DNA of 47,253 bases from Ignavibacteriota bacterium (lineage in GTDB: Bacteria > Bacteroidota > Ignavibacteria > UBA10030), in NCBI GenBank assembly GCA_003170475.1, contig PMZI01000071.1:1-47253 (forward strand), in the 5' to 3' direction. The notes under the pieces were generated by a model. It had not been told where the DNA came from and did not search any database. It worked only from the letters and a program-made list of their open reading frames with translations. Of the stretch, positions 26,144 through 34,785 are shown one piece after another (the stretch's first letter is position 1; each line of letters begins with the position of its first letter). Made by a program: the position numbers and the translations under genes.

Positions 26144-26318
26144 GTAACCATTTTGACTACAGCGTCCTAAGGTTGAGGACTGAGAGAATATACTCATTCG
26201 GTACCTGAACCTGTTGATATCAAGATAGTTGTCACGGGGGAGTACCGATTGTCAACCTCTCAGGGAAAGAGGATGGCGATCGTAGAGATTCAAAAACAAG
26301 AACAAACCAGGGGGAAGA
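26144..26318 (+). promoter_or_regulatory. Structured 5' leader of the lytic transglycosylase mRNA
   Basis: The leader can form several competing pairings. GTCCT/AGGAC (26164-26168/26176-26180) is a local hairpin. TCGGTAC/GTACCGA (26198-26204/26242-26248) closes a central stem holding GAACCTG. CCTCT/AGAGG (26256-26260/26268-26272) is a 3' hairpin. Alternatives are GGTTGA/TCAACC (26171-26176/26252-26257) and CTGAGAG/CTCTCAG (26180-26186/26257-26263). CTGAGA following a small hairpin, then GAACCTG, recalls thiamine-pyrophosphate riboswitches, but the GCGTAGGGA part is missing and no thiamine gene follows. I call it a candidate regulatory RNA of unknown type. Confidence 0.4.
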
Positions 26319-27059
26319 TTGAGATCATTTTCGCTCAATAATGGCAATGCTTTTTTGCTGTTTTTTGCTCTGATTTTCGTTGTCTTCTGTCAAGTCGGCT
26401 GCTTCAGACCCGAGTCATCTTTGGCAGGCAGACCCGACGACCACGATGCATTTCTCTCGAAGTCCGCTCCCACAGCTGTCAACCTGGATCATCGAACCGA
26501 TTGGTCTCTTCAACGCTATGGTGAGATTGTCAAGAAGTACTCAAACAAGTACGACCTTGACTGGCGCCTGGTCATGGCTGTCATGAGGCACGAATCGCGG
26601 TTCAGTGCAGATGCAGTAAGCTACCGGGGTGCGTTCGGACTGATGCAAATTATGCCTGCGACGCAGGTCGAATTGGCCGGAAAACTTGGCGTAGATGAGA
26701 CTGAAAGTCCCTCAAACAACATCAAAGCCGGGATTTATCACCTCCAACAGCTTTACCGTGCGATAGGTGGCACGGATGAGGAAAACCATATCAGGCTTAC
26801 TCTCGCAGCCTATAACGCCGGCCTGAACCGAGTTCTCGATGCACAGGACGTTGCCCTGTATCTGGGCTACAATCCTCAGAATTGGCAATCTGTGAAATCA
26901 ATGCTTCCGCTCCTTACGAAACGATATCAAAACCTCCATAGGAACATCTGGCAAACGGGCAAACCCAGAGCTGGATACTTTACAGACTGGAATCAGACCC
27001 AACTCTATGTTGAGTCGATCATGAAGTTCTACAGCCAGTATCAAGTTGCGCTTCAGTAG
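26319..27059 (+). CDS. Lytic transglycosylase lipoprotein (SLT domain)
   Basis: 246 residues. TTG 26319 is the start, set by AGGGGG four bases upstream. The hydrophobic N terminus ends in a lipobox VGC (C28), so it is a lipoprotein. The SLT domain covers ~75-230: catalytic E92 in MRHESRF, YRGAFGLMQIMPAT, the N-IKAGIYHLQQLY block and LTLAAYNAG. This is the MltC/Slt70-like goose-lysozyme fold, which cleaves peptidoglycan to 1,6-anhydromuropeptides. No amino-acid-binding or LysM domain is present. It is monocistronic: own promoter, structured leader and terminator at 27093. Confidence 0.92.
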   Translation: MRSFSLNNGNAFLLFFALIFVVFCQVGCFRPESSLAGRPDDHDAFLSKSAPTAVNLDHRTDWSLQRYGEIVKKYSNKYDLDWRLVMAVMRHESRFSADAVSYRGAFGLMQIMPATQVELAGKLGVDETESPSNNIKAGIYHLQQLYRAIGGTDEENHIRLTLAAYNAGLNRVLDAQDVALYLGYNPQNWQSVKSMLPLLTKRYQNLHRNIWQTGKPRAGYFTDWNQTQLYVESIMKFYSQYQVALQ

Positions 27060-27092
27060 CCTGCTTCCATCGTTCAGTCACCTTTTGTCATT

Positions 27093-27134
27093 GACCTGAC
27101 AGATCTTCAGGAATTGAAGTCTGTCGGGTCTTTT
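27093..27134 (+). terminator. Intrinsic terminator of the lytic transglycosylase gene
   Basis: GACCTGACAGA (27093-27103) pairs with TCTGTCGGGTC (27120-27130), 11 bp with one G-T pair, followed by TTTT and a further T-run. Confidence 0.75.
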
Positions 27135-27190
27135 CGCTTTGGGGGGTTCCCAACCTTGAATCTCCTGCGTCAAAACCACAAGCATCTCGT

Positions 27191-27219
27191 TTGATAGTCG
27201 AGTCTGAATTGAATATATT
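27191..27219 (+). promoter_or_regulatory. Promoter immediately before the DipZ-like gene
   Basis: TTGATA (27191-27196) and TATATT (27214-27219), spacer 17. The -10 ends 9 bases before the ATG at 27228, so the mRNA would have almost no leader. Confidence 0.65.
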
Positions 27220-27227
27220 GCCGCCAC

Positions 27228-28250
27228 ATGATAAGCTTTGAAAGAGGAAATATTCGAGCTGCCGAGCTCTTCGGCGACTTCTGGTTCAATTCAGAGCCAA
27301 TCACCTTGAGAGACATCAGGGGAAAGGTGGCACTGCTGGAATTCTGGGACTATTCCAACGCGGAATGCCTCAGGACTCAGCCATACCTCAAGGAGTGGTG
27401 CTCCAGGTACAATGAATTCGATCTGGTAGTCATCGGGGTGCACACTCCACAGTTCAAGTTCGGCAGAAACCCTGAGAACGTCGAGACTGCTCTTCGCAGG
27501 CTCGAGATAGATTATCCGGTGGTAATGGATAACAACGCCATTATTTGGACGGCCTACTCCAACCGGATGTGGCCGACGAGGTTCCTTGTTGACAAGGACG
27601 GCTTCCTGCGCTTCTCCCATCAGGGCGAGGGAGGGTACGACCAATTCGAGCGGGCTCTCCAGTCTCTGCTGGTCGAAGTCGGTTATCATGGATTGCTTCC
27701 TGATCTTTTGCCTCCCATTCGCTTAACGGATACTCCGGGTACGGTTTGCTTTCGACCGACCGGTGAAGTGCAACTCGGTTACTTGAGGGGGACGTTGGGA
27801 AACTCAGAAGGCTATTCTCCGGAATCGACTCTCTTGTATGATGACGAAGGATTCCATCTCGACGGCCGCATGTACCTCAAAGGAAAATGGTACAACGAAA
27901 GGGAAGGGATGCGTTTCGATGGGGAGATCGGTGAGGAAGGCCATGCGACTCTGACGTACGAGGCCGTGGAAGTGAATTCGGTCATGGGTGTCGATGAGCA
28001 CAAGGCGGGCATCGTGTTTGCTCTCCAGGACAGGAAGCCTCTGACGAAGGCGAATGCGGGGACCGATATCAGGTTTGATGGTGACGGACAGAGTTATGTT
28101 CTGGTCGACAGTCCGCGACTGTTCAACATTATCTGTGATGCGGAATTCGGACAGCATGCACTTTCGCTGAAGACAGACTCCCCAGGTCTCGAGATCTATT
28201 CAATGAGCTTTGTCACGGGCGTGATACCCGAGCTGCTGCCAACGAACTAG
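27228..28250 (+). CDS. DipZ/TlpA-like thioredoxin-fold protein with N-x-x-C active site
   Basis: 340 residues, no signal peptide or membrane helix. Residues ~10-150 match the thioredoxin-like domain of DipZ proteins: VALLEFWDYSNAECLRTQPYL, LVVIGVHTPQFKF, YPVVMDNNAIIWTAYSNRMWPTRFLVD. Residues ~165-335 match the beta-rich C-terminal DipZ domain (VQLGYLRG, LDGRMYLKGKW, VDSPRLFNI, the closing YSMSF). In DipZ the active site is C-x-x-C; here it is N44-A-E-C47, so the nucleophilic cysteine is lost and only the resolving one remains. It lacks the CcdA membrane part of full DipZ. Disulfide exchange is therefore doubtful; binding or peroxidase-like use of C47 is possible. Translation appears leaderless. 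Confidence 0.82.
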   Translation: MISFERGNIRAAELFGDFWFNSEPITLRDIRGKVALLEFWDYSNAECLRTQPYLKEWCSRYNEFDLVVIGVHTPQFKFGRNPENVETALRRLEIDYPVVMDNNAIIWTAYSNRMWPTRFLVDKDGFLRFSHQGEGGYDQFERALQSLLVEVGYHGLLPDLLPPIRLTDTPGTVCFRPTGEVQLGYLRGTLGNSEGYSPESTLLYDDEGFHLDGRMYLKGKWYNEREGMRFDGEIGEEGHATLTYEAVEVNSVMGVDEHKAGIVFALQDRKPLTKANAGTDIRFDGDGQSYVLVDSPRLFNIICDAEFGQHALSLKTDSPGLEIYSMSFVTGVIPELLPTN

Positions 28251-28377
28251 CGATCAGGCAACCATCATTTGATAACTCTCTTCGATGGATGTTAGTGAAT
28301 TACGCTTCAACTGTTTCGGTCTTAGCGGTCATTCATGTGGTAGAGTGCTTACGCCTTTCCGATGACTGAGGTTACGA

Positions 28378-28486
28378 TGTCATCTTCGATGACAAATCTA
28401 TCGCCCGGCTCGGCGAGTCTTATTGCGAGCGGGAAATTTTGCGACGACCCCAACCCAGCAACATCAAGGTTGGGGTCTCGTGTTTT
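28378..28486 (+). terminator. Structured region ending in an intrinsic terminator, upstream of the secreted-protein gene
   Basis: Three hairpins follow each other: TGTCATC/GATGACA (28378-28394, loop TTC), CCCG-CTC/GAGCGGG with a bulged G (28404-28433), and a perfect 10-bp stem GACCCCAACC/GGTTGGGGTC (28446-28455/28468-28477) followed by CTCGTGTTTTT. The last is a good terminator. It may end the DipZ-like transcript 200 bases late, or attenuate the gene that starts 37 bases further on. Confidence 0.65.
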
Positions 28487-28522
28487 TGGCATCGGTCGTT
28501 CTTGAGTCGAACGGAGGAAACT

Positions 28523-29122
28523 ATGAAAACACTCACAGCTCTTCTTGTTCTCCTTCTGGTCCTCTTTCTTCCTCAAACCCTCCTTGCCCAGAAGGGGTCG
28601 GAAAACCTCCTGAAAAACGGGGACTTTGAGAAGTTCACAGGAGACAATCCGGACAATTGGGATGCGAATAACATCCCGGGGACGCTTACTGTTGTCTCTG
28701 CATGGAGGACAGGCACCGCCGGTCTGCGGGCTGTCAAGATAGAAGTTAAAGACTTCTTTGGTTCCGTGATTACTGGCTACGCCTGTCAGAAGAACGTTGA
28801 GACGGGTGGCAGGGATCTGCAGCTCACCGGATCGTTTGCCGTTCAGTCTGTCGGGAAGGATCAGGGCGTGATGGTCTTTTGCTTCCAGAATGCAGCAGGG
28901 AGCACCATTGGCTCACAGGAAGAGTATCTGGACGACACGAAGGGGAAGTTTGTCCAGTTCTCAAAGGAAATTAAAGCACCCGCTGGCTCGGCGGTCCTTC
29001 AGTTTCGACTTACGATGCTCCCTAACAAAGGGAGCGAGAAAGCGCATCCCGGATCATTTCTACTGTGTGATGATCTGAAGCTCACAGGCATCGCGATAAA
29101 GGAGAAGCCGCTGGTTCAGTAG
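28523..29122 (+). CDS. Secreted protein with a carbohydrate-binding-like beta-sandwich
   Basis: 199 residues from ATG 28523, with GGAGG five bases upstream and a signal peptide (KTLTALLVLLLVLFLPQTLLAQ). An upstream in-frame start at 28439 would run through the terminator and is rejected. The mature part begins with ENLLKNGDFEKFTGDNPDNW, a phrase typical of CBM4/9- and galactose-binding-like domains, followed by alternating strands to a final LCDDLKLTG strand. Such domains bind sugars, but no catalytic domain is attached. It could be a surface glycan-binding protein or a structural outer-membrane-associated protein. Function not known. Confidence 0.75.
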   Translation: MKTLTALLVLLLVLFLPQTLLAQKGSENLLKNGDFEKFTGDNPDNWDANNIPGTLTVVSAWRTGTAGLRAVKIEVKDFFGSVITGYACQKNVETGGRDLQLTGSFAVQSVGKDQGVMVFCFQNAAGSTIGSQEEYLDDTKGKFVQFSKEIKAPAGSAVLQFRLTMLPNKGSEKAHPGSFLLCDDLKLTGIAIKEKPLVQ

Positions 29123-29338
29123 CTGAGACAGGTTGGCCGTCTAACGATCCTACGGTGACCTTACGGCATTCGATGCCAGAACTCATCCTGCCACCGGATC
29201 ATCCTGGCTGTTCCACACTCACCTCCCTCCACAGAATAGTACTCTTTCTGCATCTCACCGGAAGTTGATTCCACCTTGTATATAGGCCGATTTTTGGATA
29301 CTTTTCAAAATCAGGAAGCAAAACGGCGGGAACTCTTC

Positions 29339-30370
29339 ATGAAATGCATACGCATCCACGAACACGGCGGCGTCGAAAAGCTGGTGGAGGAGACCATTCC
29401 CACTCCTACAATCGGGTCGGCAGATGTCCTGGTACAGGTGAAGGCGACTTCCATCAACCACCTTGATCTCTGGGTCCGTCAAGGGCTGCCCGGTGTTACC
29501 TTTCCGTTGCCTCTTATACCGGGAGTGGACGCGGCCGGCGTTGTTGCGGAAGTGGGTGACACTGTCCATCATGTCAAAACCGGAGATCGCGTTGTGGTTG
29601 CGCAGGGGATATCCTGCGGTCACTGCAAGCATTGCCTGGATGGTAACGACAATCTCTGCAAGGAGTACAGGCTGATCGGCGAACATCGCGATGGAGCAGA
29701 TGCAGATTTCATTGCCGTGCCGGCTCGCAACATACAGAGGCTTCCGCAGAGTGTATCGTTCGAGGCGGCTGCTGCCTCGGCTCTGGTATTCCTCACCGCG
29801 TGGCAGATGCTGGTCGACAAAGCGCGTGTGAAACAGACTGAGGATGTGCTCGTGATCGGGGCGAGCAGCGGCGTTGGTTCCGCCGGAATTCAGATCGCCA
29901 AAATGCTGGGGGCAAGAGTTTTCGCGACGACAAGCTCCGAGGAGAAGGCTGCCAAAGCACAGGAACTTGGAGCAGATGTGGTCATCAACCACAAAACCGA
30001 GAATGTGCTCGAGAGGATACGAATGCTTACGGACAGAAAGGGGGTCGAAGTTGTTTTCGATCATGTCGGTGCAAGCATCTGGGAACAAAACATCAAAATG
30101 CTCGCAAAAGGGGGAAGGCTGGTGACATGCGGTGCGACATCAGGATATGATGCTAGGACTGACCTCCGTTATGTCTTCTACAAGCAACTGCAGATACTGG
30201 GATCGACGATGGGGCGCAAGGGAGATCTCATCACGATCATGAATCTCATCGGTCAGGGCAAGCTCAAACCTGTCATCGATCGGGTGTTGCTCCTTTCCGA
30301 AGTACGCCTGGCTCATCAAATTGTTGAAGAGGGAAGACACTTTGGAAAAATTGTCTTGGTGCCTTCGTGA
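29339..30370 (+). CDS. Zinc-type MDR alcohol dehydrogenase / quinone oxidoreductase-like protein
   Basis: 343 residues from ATG 29339. The GroES-like N-domain has HLDLWVRQGLPG, GVDAAGVVAEVG, GDRVVV, and the structural zinc site CGHCKHCLDGNDNLC. The Rossmann domain has VLVIGASSGVGSAGIQIAKMLGA and a TSSEEKAAKAQELGAD cofactor loop; GVEVVFDHVG and GGRLVTCGATSG follow. The usual catalytic-zinc cysteine position after the first strand is asparagine-like (ATSINHLD), as in quinone-reductase-type members. The substrate is unknown. The start at 29276 in the same frame has no ribosome-binding site; ATG 29339 matches the family. It ends 28 bases before metH. Confidence 0.85.
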   Translation: MKCIRIHEHGGVEKLVEETIPTPTIGSADVLVQVKATSINHLDLWVRQGLPGVTFPLPLIPGVDAAGVVAEVGDTVHHVKTGDRVVVAQGISCGHCKHCLDGNDNLCKEYRLIGEHRDGADADFIAVPARNIQRLPQSVSFEAAAASALVFLTAWQMLVDKARVKQTEDVLVIGASSGVGSAGIQIAKMLGARVFATTSSEEKAAKAQELGADVVINHKTENVLERIRMLTDRKGVEVVFDHVGASIWEQNIKMLAKGGRLVTCGATSGYDARTDLRYVFYKQLQILGSTMGRKGDLITIMNLIGQGKLKPVIDRVLLLSEVRLAHQIVEEGRHFGKIVLVPS

Positions 30371-30398
30371 CTCATTGGGTGACATTGAACAACACACG

Positions 30399-33300
30399 AT
30401 GAAAAGTTTTCTCGACATATTGAATGAGAAGGTCATTGTCTTCGATGGCGCCACGGGCACACACCTGCAGGGCCAAAACCTGACACCCGACGATTTTGGC
30501 GGCGAACGGTACAATGGGTGCAACGAGTACCTTGTTATCACCAAACCCTCGGCCGTCGAAAACGTCCATCAGGATTATCTTGACGCGGGCTGCGATGTCA
30601 TCGAAACAAATTCGTTCGGCGCAACATCCATCGTCCTTTCCGAGTACGATCTCGCACATCAGTCCTATGATTTGAATCTCAAAGCTGCTCAAATTGCCAG
30701 GAAGGTGGCGGCCGATTTTTCTCTGAGAGGACACCCCCGGTTCGTTTCGGGTTCGATGGGACCGACGACCAAACTTCCGTCGTTGGGCCATATCACTTTC
30801 AAAGAGATGTCCCAGTCCTATCGTGTTCAGGCTCAGGGATTGCTGGAGGGAGGTGTCGATCTTCTCAGTTTGGAGACGTGTCAGGATCTTCTCCAGATCA
30901 AAGCCGCGCTCTATGGGATTTTCGACTATTTCCGCGATGCCCGCAAGCGCGTTCCCGTTGTTGTTTCTGTGACGATCGAATCCATGGGTACCATGCTACT
31001 TGGAACGGAGATCTCGGCGGCGCTGACGGCCATCGAGCCATTCGACGTCGATATCATTGGTATGAACTGTGCGACGGGTCCGAAAGAAATGTCGGATCAT
31101 GTACGAGCTCTTTCGACAAGCTCGCCGAAACCAATCATCGTCATGCCGAATGCGGGCTTGCCCGAAAACATCGGGGGAAAAGCCCACTATCATTTGTCCC
31201 CGCACGAACTTGTTCAGTATCTTTCTCACTTTGTCAAGGACTTTGGCGTTCAGGTCGTAGGGGGGTGTTGCGGCACAACAAAGGAGCACATCCGGCAGCT
31301 GGCGTCCGCGGTCGGACATCTTACGCCATCTGCACGCTCAATCGATTTTGTTCCGGGAGCGTCGAGCTTGTATCAGGCGGCTCCGTTCCAGACAGTTCCG
31401 CCTCCCGTCCTGATTGGTGAACGGACAAATGCGAACGGAAGCAAGATGTTCCGGGAACTCTTGCTGAAAGAGGACTGGGAAGGCATGGTCGCGATGGGGC
31501 GCGATCAGGTGCGTGAACAGGCACATATGCTTGATGTTTGCGTTGCGTACGCTGGCCGTTCCGAGGCAGCGGATATGCGTGAGCTCGTCGCACGCTTCAA
31601 TACTCAGGTCTCCATTCCCCTCGTCATCGATTCAACCGAAGCCCCTGTGCTGGAAGAAGCTTTGCAACGGATTGCCGGGAAGGCGGTGGTCAACTCCATC
31701 AACCTGGAAGATGGAGAAGAGCGCCTCGGCAAAGTTGTTGAACTCTGCAAACGCTACGGCGCGGCTGTTATTGCCTTGACCATTGATGAACGAGGGATGG
31801 CGAAAACCGCGACTGAAAAGCTCGCGATCGCGAAACGAATTTATGATCTGGCTGTCCGAAAATATGGGCTGAGGGCGCATGATTTGATTTTTGACATGTT
31901 GACCTTCACGCTCGGATCCGGAGAAGAGGAATTCCGAAAATCTGCTTTGGAGACGCTCGAGGCAATTCGGCTCGTCAAGAACGAATTGCCTGGTGTTCAC
32001 ACAAGTCTTGGTGTCAGCAACGTCTCGTTCGGCCTCAACCCTCAACTGAGACATGCTCTCAACAGCGTTTTCCTGCACCACGCGGTGGAAGCCGGGCTGG
32101 ACATGGCCATTGTTCACGCGTCGAAGATCATGCCGCTCTTTAAACTCGACGAGCGTGCGCGTGTGTTGTGTCGTCAACTTATTTTTGACGAGCGACGGTT
32201 TGAGGGGTATGACGACGAGCGCAAATGCGTCTACGATCCACTCACGGAATTGCTTTCCCATTTTGCTGGACAGAAAGCTGAGACGAAGGCCAAGACCTCA
32301 GATGCGGACGCGGCGATCGAACTGCGTCTCAAGAACCGTATTATCGATGGGAACAAGGTCGGACTTCAAGTGGACTTGCAGGAAGGGCTGAAGAAGTTTC
32401 CGGCGCTTGAAATCATCAACACAATTCTCCTCGATGGAATGAAGGTTGTCGGCGAGTTGTTCGGCTCAGGTCAGATGCAGCTGCCGTTCGTGCTGCAGTC
32501 TGCTGAGGTGATGAAGTCTGCCGTCTCCATTCTGGAACCCTTCTTGGAGAAGAAAGATAATTCACAAAAAGGAACCCTGGTCATCGCTACCGTCAAAGGC
32601 GATGTCCATGATATAGGAAAGAATCTCGTCGACATCATACTCACAAACAACGGATACAAGGTCGTCAACCTGGGCATCCGGTGTCCCATCGAGACCATCC
32701 TTCACGCGGCGGGTGAACACAAGGCAGATGCTATCGGTATGAGCGGGTTGCTGGTGAAGTCGACGATGGTTATGAAGGAAAACCTTGAGGTCATGAATGA
32801 ACGCAGCCTGAAGATCCCGGTGATTCTGGGGGGCGCGGCGCTGACGAGAAGGTATGTCGACAATGATCTCCGTCCGGTCTACCATGGGAGTGTCTACTAC
32901 GCAAATGATGCATTCGATGGACTACGTTTTATGGAAGCCATTGCCGGGGGGGTGGCAGAGCCATCACACGTTCGGAAAGAGAAACCTGTCGTCGACTCAG
33001 AATCTTTGACGGGAACAGAGGCGAAAATCGCGCTTGCATTGGCTTACGACGGATCGGAGACTCGTTCGAAAACAGAGGCCTCCGTGCCTCCATCCAAGAT
33101 TCGATCGGCCCAGGGAATTCCCCAGCCCCCGTTTTGGGGCTCGCACGTCGTTCATGATATTCCGCTTGAAGAAGTCTTTGCGTACATCAACGAAGCGGCT
33201 CTCATTCGGGGACAGTGGCGGGTGGTGCGGGGAACAATGGATGATCAGGAATATCGAAAAGTCCTCGAGGACCAGGTCTACCCGGACTACGCGGAGCTGA

Positions 33301-33938
33301 AGGTAAAGGCGATGCGAGAGAATCTCCTCGTCCCGCAGATTGTGTATGGGTTCTTCCCATGCCAGTCGGATGGGGACGACTTGGTTGTGTACCAGACGCC
33401 AAGTGGCGTTGGGGAAGTCAATCCGAATGACCTGAAGGAATGGCAACGATTCACTTTTCCGCGGCAGTTGAAGGACAGAAACCTCTGTATTGCCGATTAC
33501 TTTTCTCCGGTGCAGTCCGGCATCGTCGATGTTCTCTCGTGTCACGTTGTGACGGTGGGGGAGAGAGCATCCGAGTACGCTCAGAAGCTTTATGCCGCAA
33601 ACAGTTACAAAGACTACTTGTACTTTCACGGATTGGGTGTTGAAACCGCCGAAGCGTTGGCCGAATTCTGGCACAAGCGCATTCGGCAGGATCTGGGGAT
33701 CGCGGGCAAGGACGTTCAGGACATCAAGAGGCTGTTCAGCCAGGGATACCAGGGTGCGAGATACAGCTTTGGCTATCCTGCCTGCCCCCGGCTCGAGGAT
33801 CAGGTGAAGCTCTTCGATATGTTGAAGCCGGATCGAATCGGTGTTTACCTGACGGAAGAATTCCAGATGGAGCCCGAGCAGTCAACCTCAGCGATCATCG
33901 TCCATCATCCGGATGCGCGATATTTTACTGTCACGTAG
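30399..33938 (+). CDS. metH: Cobalamin-dependent methionine synthase
   Basis: 1179 residues from ATG 30399, with all four modules. Homocysteine domain (~1-320): VFDGATGTHLQ, ETNSFGAT, NCATGP and VVGGCCGTT give the zinc cysteines. Methyltetrahydrofolate domain (~340-600): IGERTNANGS, DVCVAY. Cobalamin domain (~640-880): DVHDIGKN with H737 as the lower cobalt ligand and GMSGLLVKS. Activation domain (~960-1179): GFFPCQSDGDD, RFTFPRQ and YSFGYPACPRLEDQ. It makes methionine from homocysteine using methylcobalamin and 5-methyltetrahydrofolate. The reading frame is open upstream to 30321 inside the previous gene. There is no room for a cobalamin riboswitch before it. Confidence 0.96.
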   Translation: MKSFLDILNEKVIVFDGATGTHLQGQNLTPDDFGGERYNGCNEYLVITKPSAVENVHQDYLDAGCDVIETNSFGATSIVLSEYDLAHQSYDLNLKAAQIARKVAADFSLRGHPRFVSGSMGPTTKLPSLGHITFKEMSQSYRVQAQGLLEGGVDLLSLETCQDLLQIKAALYGIFDYFRDARKRVPVVVSVTIESMGTMLLGTEISAALTAIEPFDVDIIGMNCATGPKEMSDHVRALSTSSPKPIIVMPNAGLPENIGGKAHYHLSPHELVQYLSHFVKDFGVQVVGGCCGTTKEHIRQLASAVGHLTPSARSIDFVPGASSLYQAAPFQTVPPPVLIGERTNANGSKMFRELLLKEDWEGMVAMGRDQVREQAHMLDVCVAYAGRSEAADMRELVARFNTQVSIPLVIDSTEAPVLEEALQRIAGKAVVNSINLEDGEERLGKVVELCKRYGAAVIALTIDERGMAKTATEKLAIAKRIYDLAVRKYGLRAHDLIFDMLTFTLGSGEEEFRKSALETLEAIRLVKNELPGVHTSLGVSNVSFGLNPQLRHALNSVFLHHAVEAGLDMAIVHASKIMPLFKLDERARVLCRQLIFDERRFEGYDDERKCVYDPLTELLSHFAGQKAETKAKTSDADAAIELRLKNRIIDGNKVGLQVDLQEGLKKFPALEIINTILLDGMKVVGELFGSGQMQLPFVLQSAEVMKSAVSILEPFLEKKDNSQKGTLVIATVKGDVHDIGKNLVDIILTNNGYKVVNLGIRCPIETILHAAGEHKADAIGMSGLLVKSTMVMKENLEVMNERSLKIPVILGGAALTRRYVDNDLRPVYHGSVYYANDAFDGLRFMEAIAGGVAEPSHVRKEKPVVDSESLTGTEAKIALALAYDGSETRSKTEASVPPSKIRSAQGIPQPPFWGSHVVHDIPLEEVFAYINEAALIRGQWRVVRGTMDDQEYRKVLEDQVYPDYAELKVKAMRENLLVPQIVYGFFPCQSDGDDLVVYQTPSGVGEVNPNDLKEWQRFTFPRQLKDRNLCIADYFSPVQSGIVDVLSCHVVTVGERASEYAQKLYAANSYKDYLYFHGLGVETAEALAEFWHKRIRQDLGIAGKDVQDIKRLFSQGYQGARYSFGYPACPRLEDQVKLFDMLKPDRIGVYLTEEFQMEPEQSTSAIIVHHPDARYFTVT

Positions 33939-33958
33939 AGAGCCGTTTGACAAGTGTC

Positions 33959-34041
33959 GCCACGAAGTCGCGGAGACACCTGGGTGTGTGAGAAAATGAT
34001 TCTTTCCCTTCATTCTCTTCGTGCCTTGGAGCCTTTGTGGC
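33959..34041. repeat. Imperfect inverted repeat of the GCCAC-AAG-CAC type
   Basis: The left arm GCCAC-GAAG-TCGCGGAG-ACAC (33959-33979) and the right arm 34021-34041, read on the other strand as GCCAC-AAAG-GCTCCAAG-GCAC, agree at about 14 of 21 positions. Between them is a 41-base centre. I know similar GCCACnAAGnCnCnAAGnCAC elements as common intergenic repeats in many bacterial genomes and metagenomes. It fills most of the gap between metH and gpmA. Confidence 0.5.
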
Positions 34042-34127
34042 TCACAAGGGAGTTTCGTCAACGATTTTGGAATCGAAAACGTTTACCATCAACTCACCGA
34101 CAACTATCCATAATTGAAGATACGACC

Positions 34128-34763
34128 ATGCCTAATCTCATTTTACTTCGCCACGGCGAATCGCAATGGAATCTTGAAAACCGCTTCACGGGTTGGACCG
34201 ATGTTGAACTTTCGTCAAAGGGAGTGCAGGAAGCCCACGAGGCAGGGGAGAAGCTCAAAGCCTACAAGTTCGACAAAGCCTATACCTCCGTTCTCAAACG
34301 GGCGATCGATACCCTGAACATCGTCCTCAAGATTTCGGGCCAGCAAGGCATCCCCATTGAATATGACAAGGCGCTGAACGAGCGTCACTACGGAGCTCTG
34401 CAGGGATTGAACAAAGCAGAGACGGCAAAGAAATACGGTGACGAGCAGGTGAAGCTGTGGCGTAGAAGCTACGACGTTCCTCCACCGAAGGAAGTGACTG
34501 AACTGAATCCCATGGGAATCAGTGAGAGCCTCAAGGACACCGCTGCACGGACCCTTCCGTATTTCGAGGCAAAGATCCTGCCTGACATTAGGGCAGGCAA
34601 GAACATATTGGTTGCCGCTCACGGGAACAGTTTGCGTTCGATTGTCATGAAACTGGACTCTTTGACGAGAGAACAAGTCATCGAACTAAATATTCCGACA
34701 GGAGTGCCTCTGCTGTATGTGTACGACAAGGACGGGAATGTCCGAGAGCACAAGTATCTCTGA
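34128..34763 (+). CDS. gpmA: 2,3-bisphosphoglycerate-dependent phosphoglycerate mutase (short form)
   Basis: 211 residues from ATG 34128. LILLRHGESQWNLENRFTGW carries the phosphohistidine (H9) of the RHGE motif; LNERHYGALQGLNK has the second signature, and AHGNSLR the second active-site histidine. This is glycolytic interconversion of 3- and 2-phosphoglycerate. The length is near the short dPGM form (~206-211) and lacks the 40-residue insertion of the E. coli enzyme (250). The in-frame GTG/ATG candidates from 33954 lie in the repeat region and are rejected. A terminator follows at 34786. Confidence 0.93.
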   Translation: MPNLILLRHGESQWNLENRFTGWTDVELSSKGVQEAHEAGEKLKAYKFDKAYTSVLKRAIDTLNIVLKISGQQGIPIEYDKALNERHYGALQGLNKAETAKKYGDEQVKLWRRSYDVPPPKEVTELNPMGISESLKDTAARTLPYFEAKILPDIRAGKNILVAAHGNSLRSIVMKLDSLTREQVIELNIPTGVPLLYVYDKDGNVREHKYL

Positions 34764-34785
34764 TCCTTGCTTCACGTTTGAGTCC

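Noticed and set aside
26180-26230. A true TPP riboswitch from the CTGAGA and GAACCTG motifs
   Set aside because: The GCGTAGGGA part is missing, spacing is wrong and the gene is a lytic transglycosylase; kept only as a structured leader.
28349-28576. 75-codon minus-strand frame over the hairpin region before the secreted protein
   Set aside because: It overlaps the terminator and the signal-peptide codons of a real gene, without expression signals.
30371-30398. Cobalamin riboswitch before metH
   Set aside because: Only 28 bases separate metH from the preceding gene, and no B12-box-like sequence is visible there.
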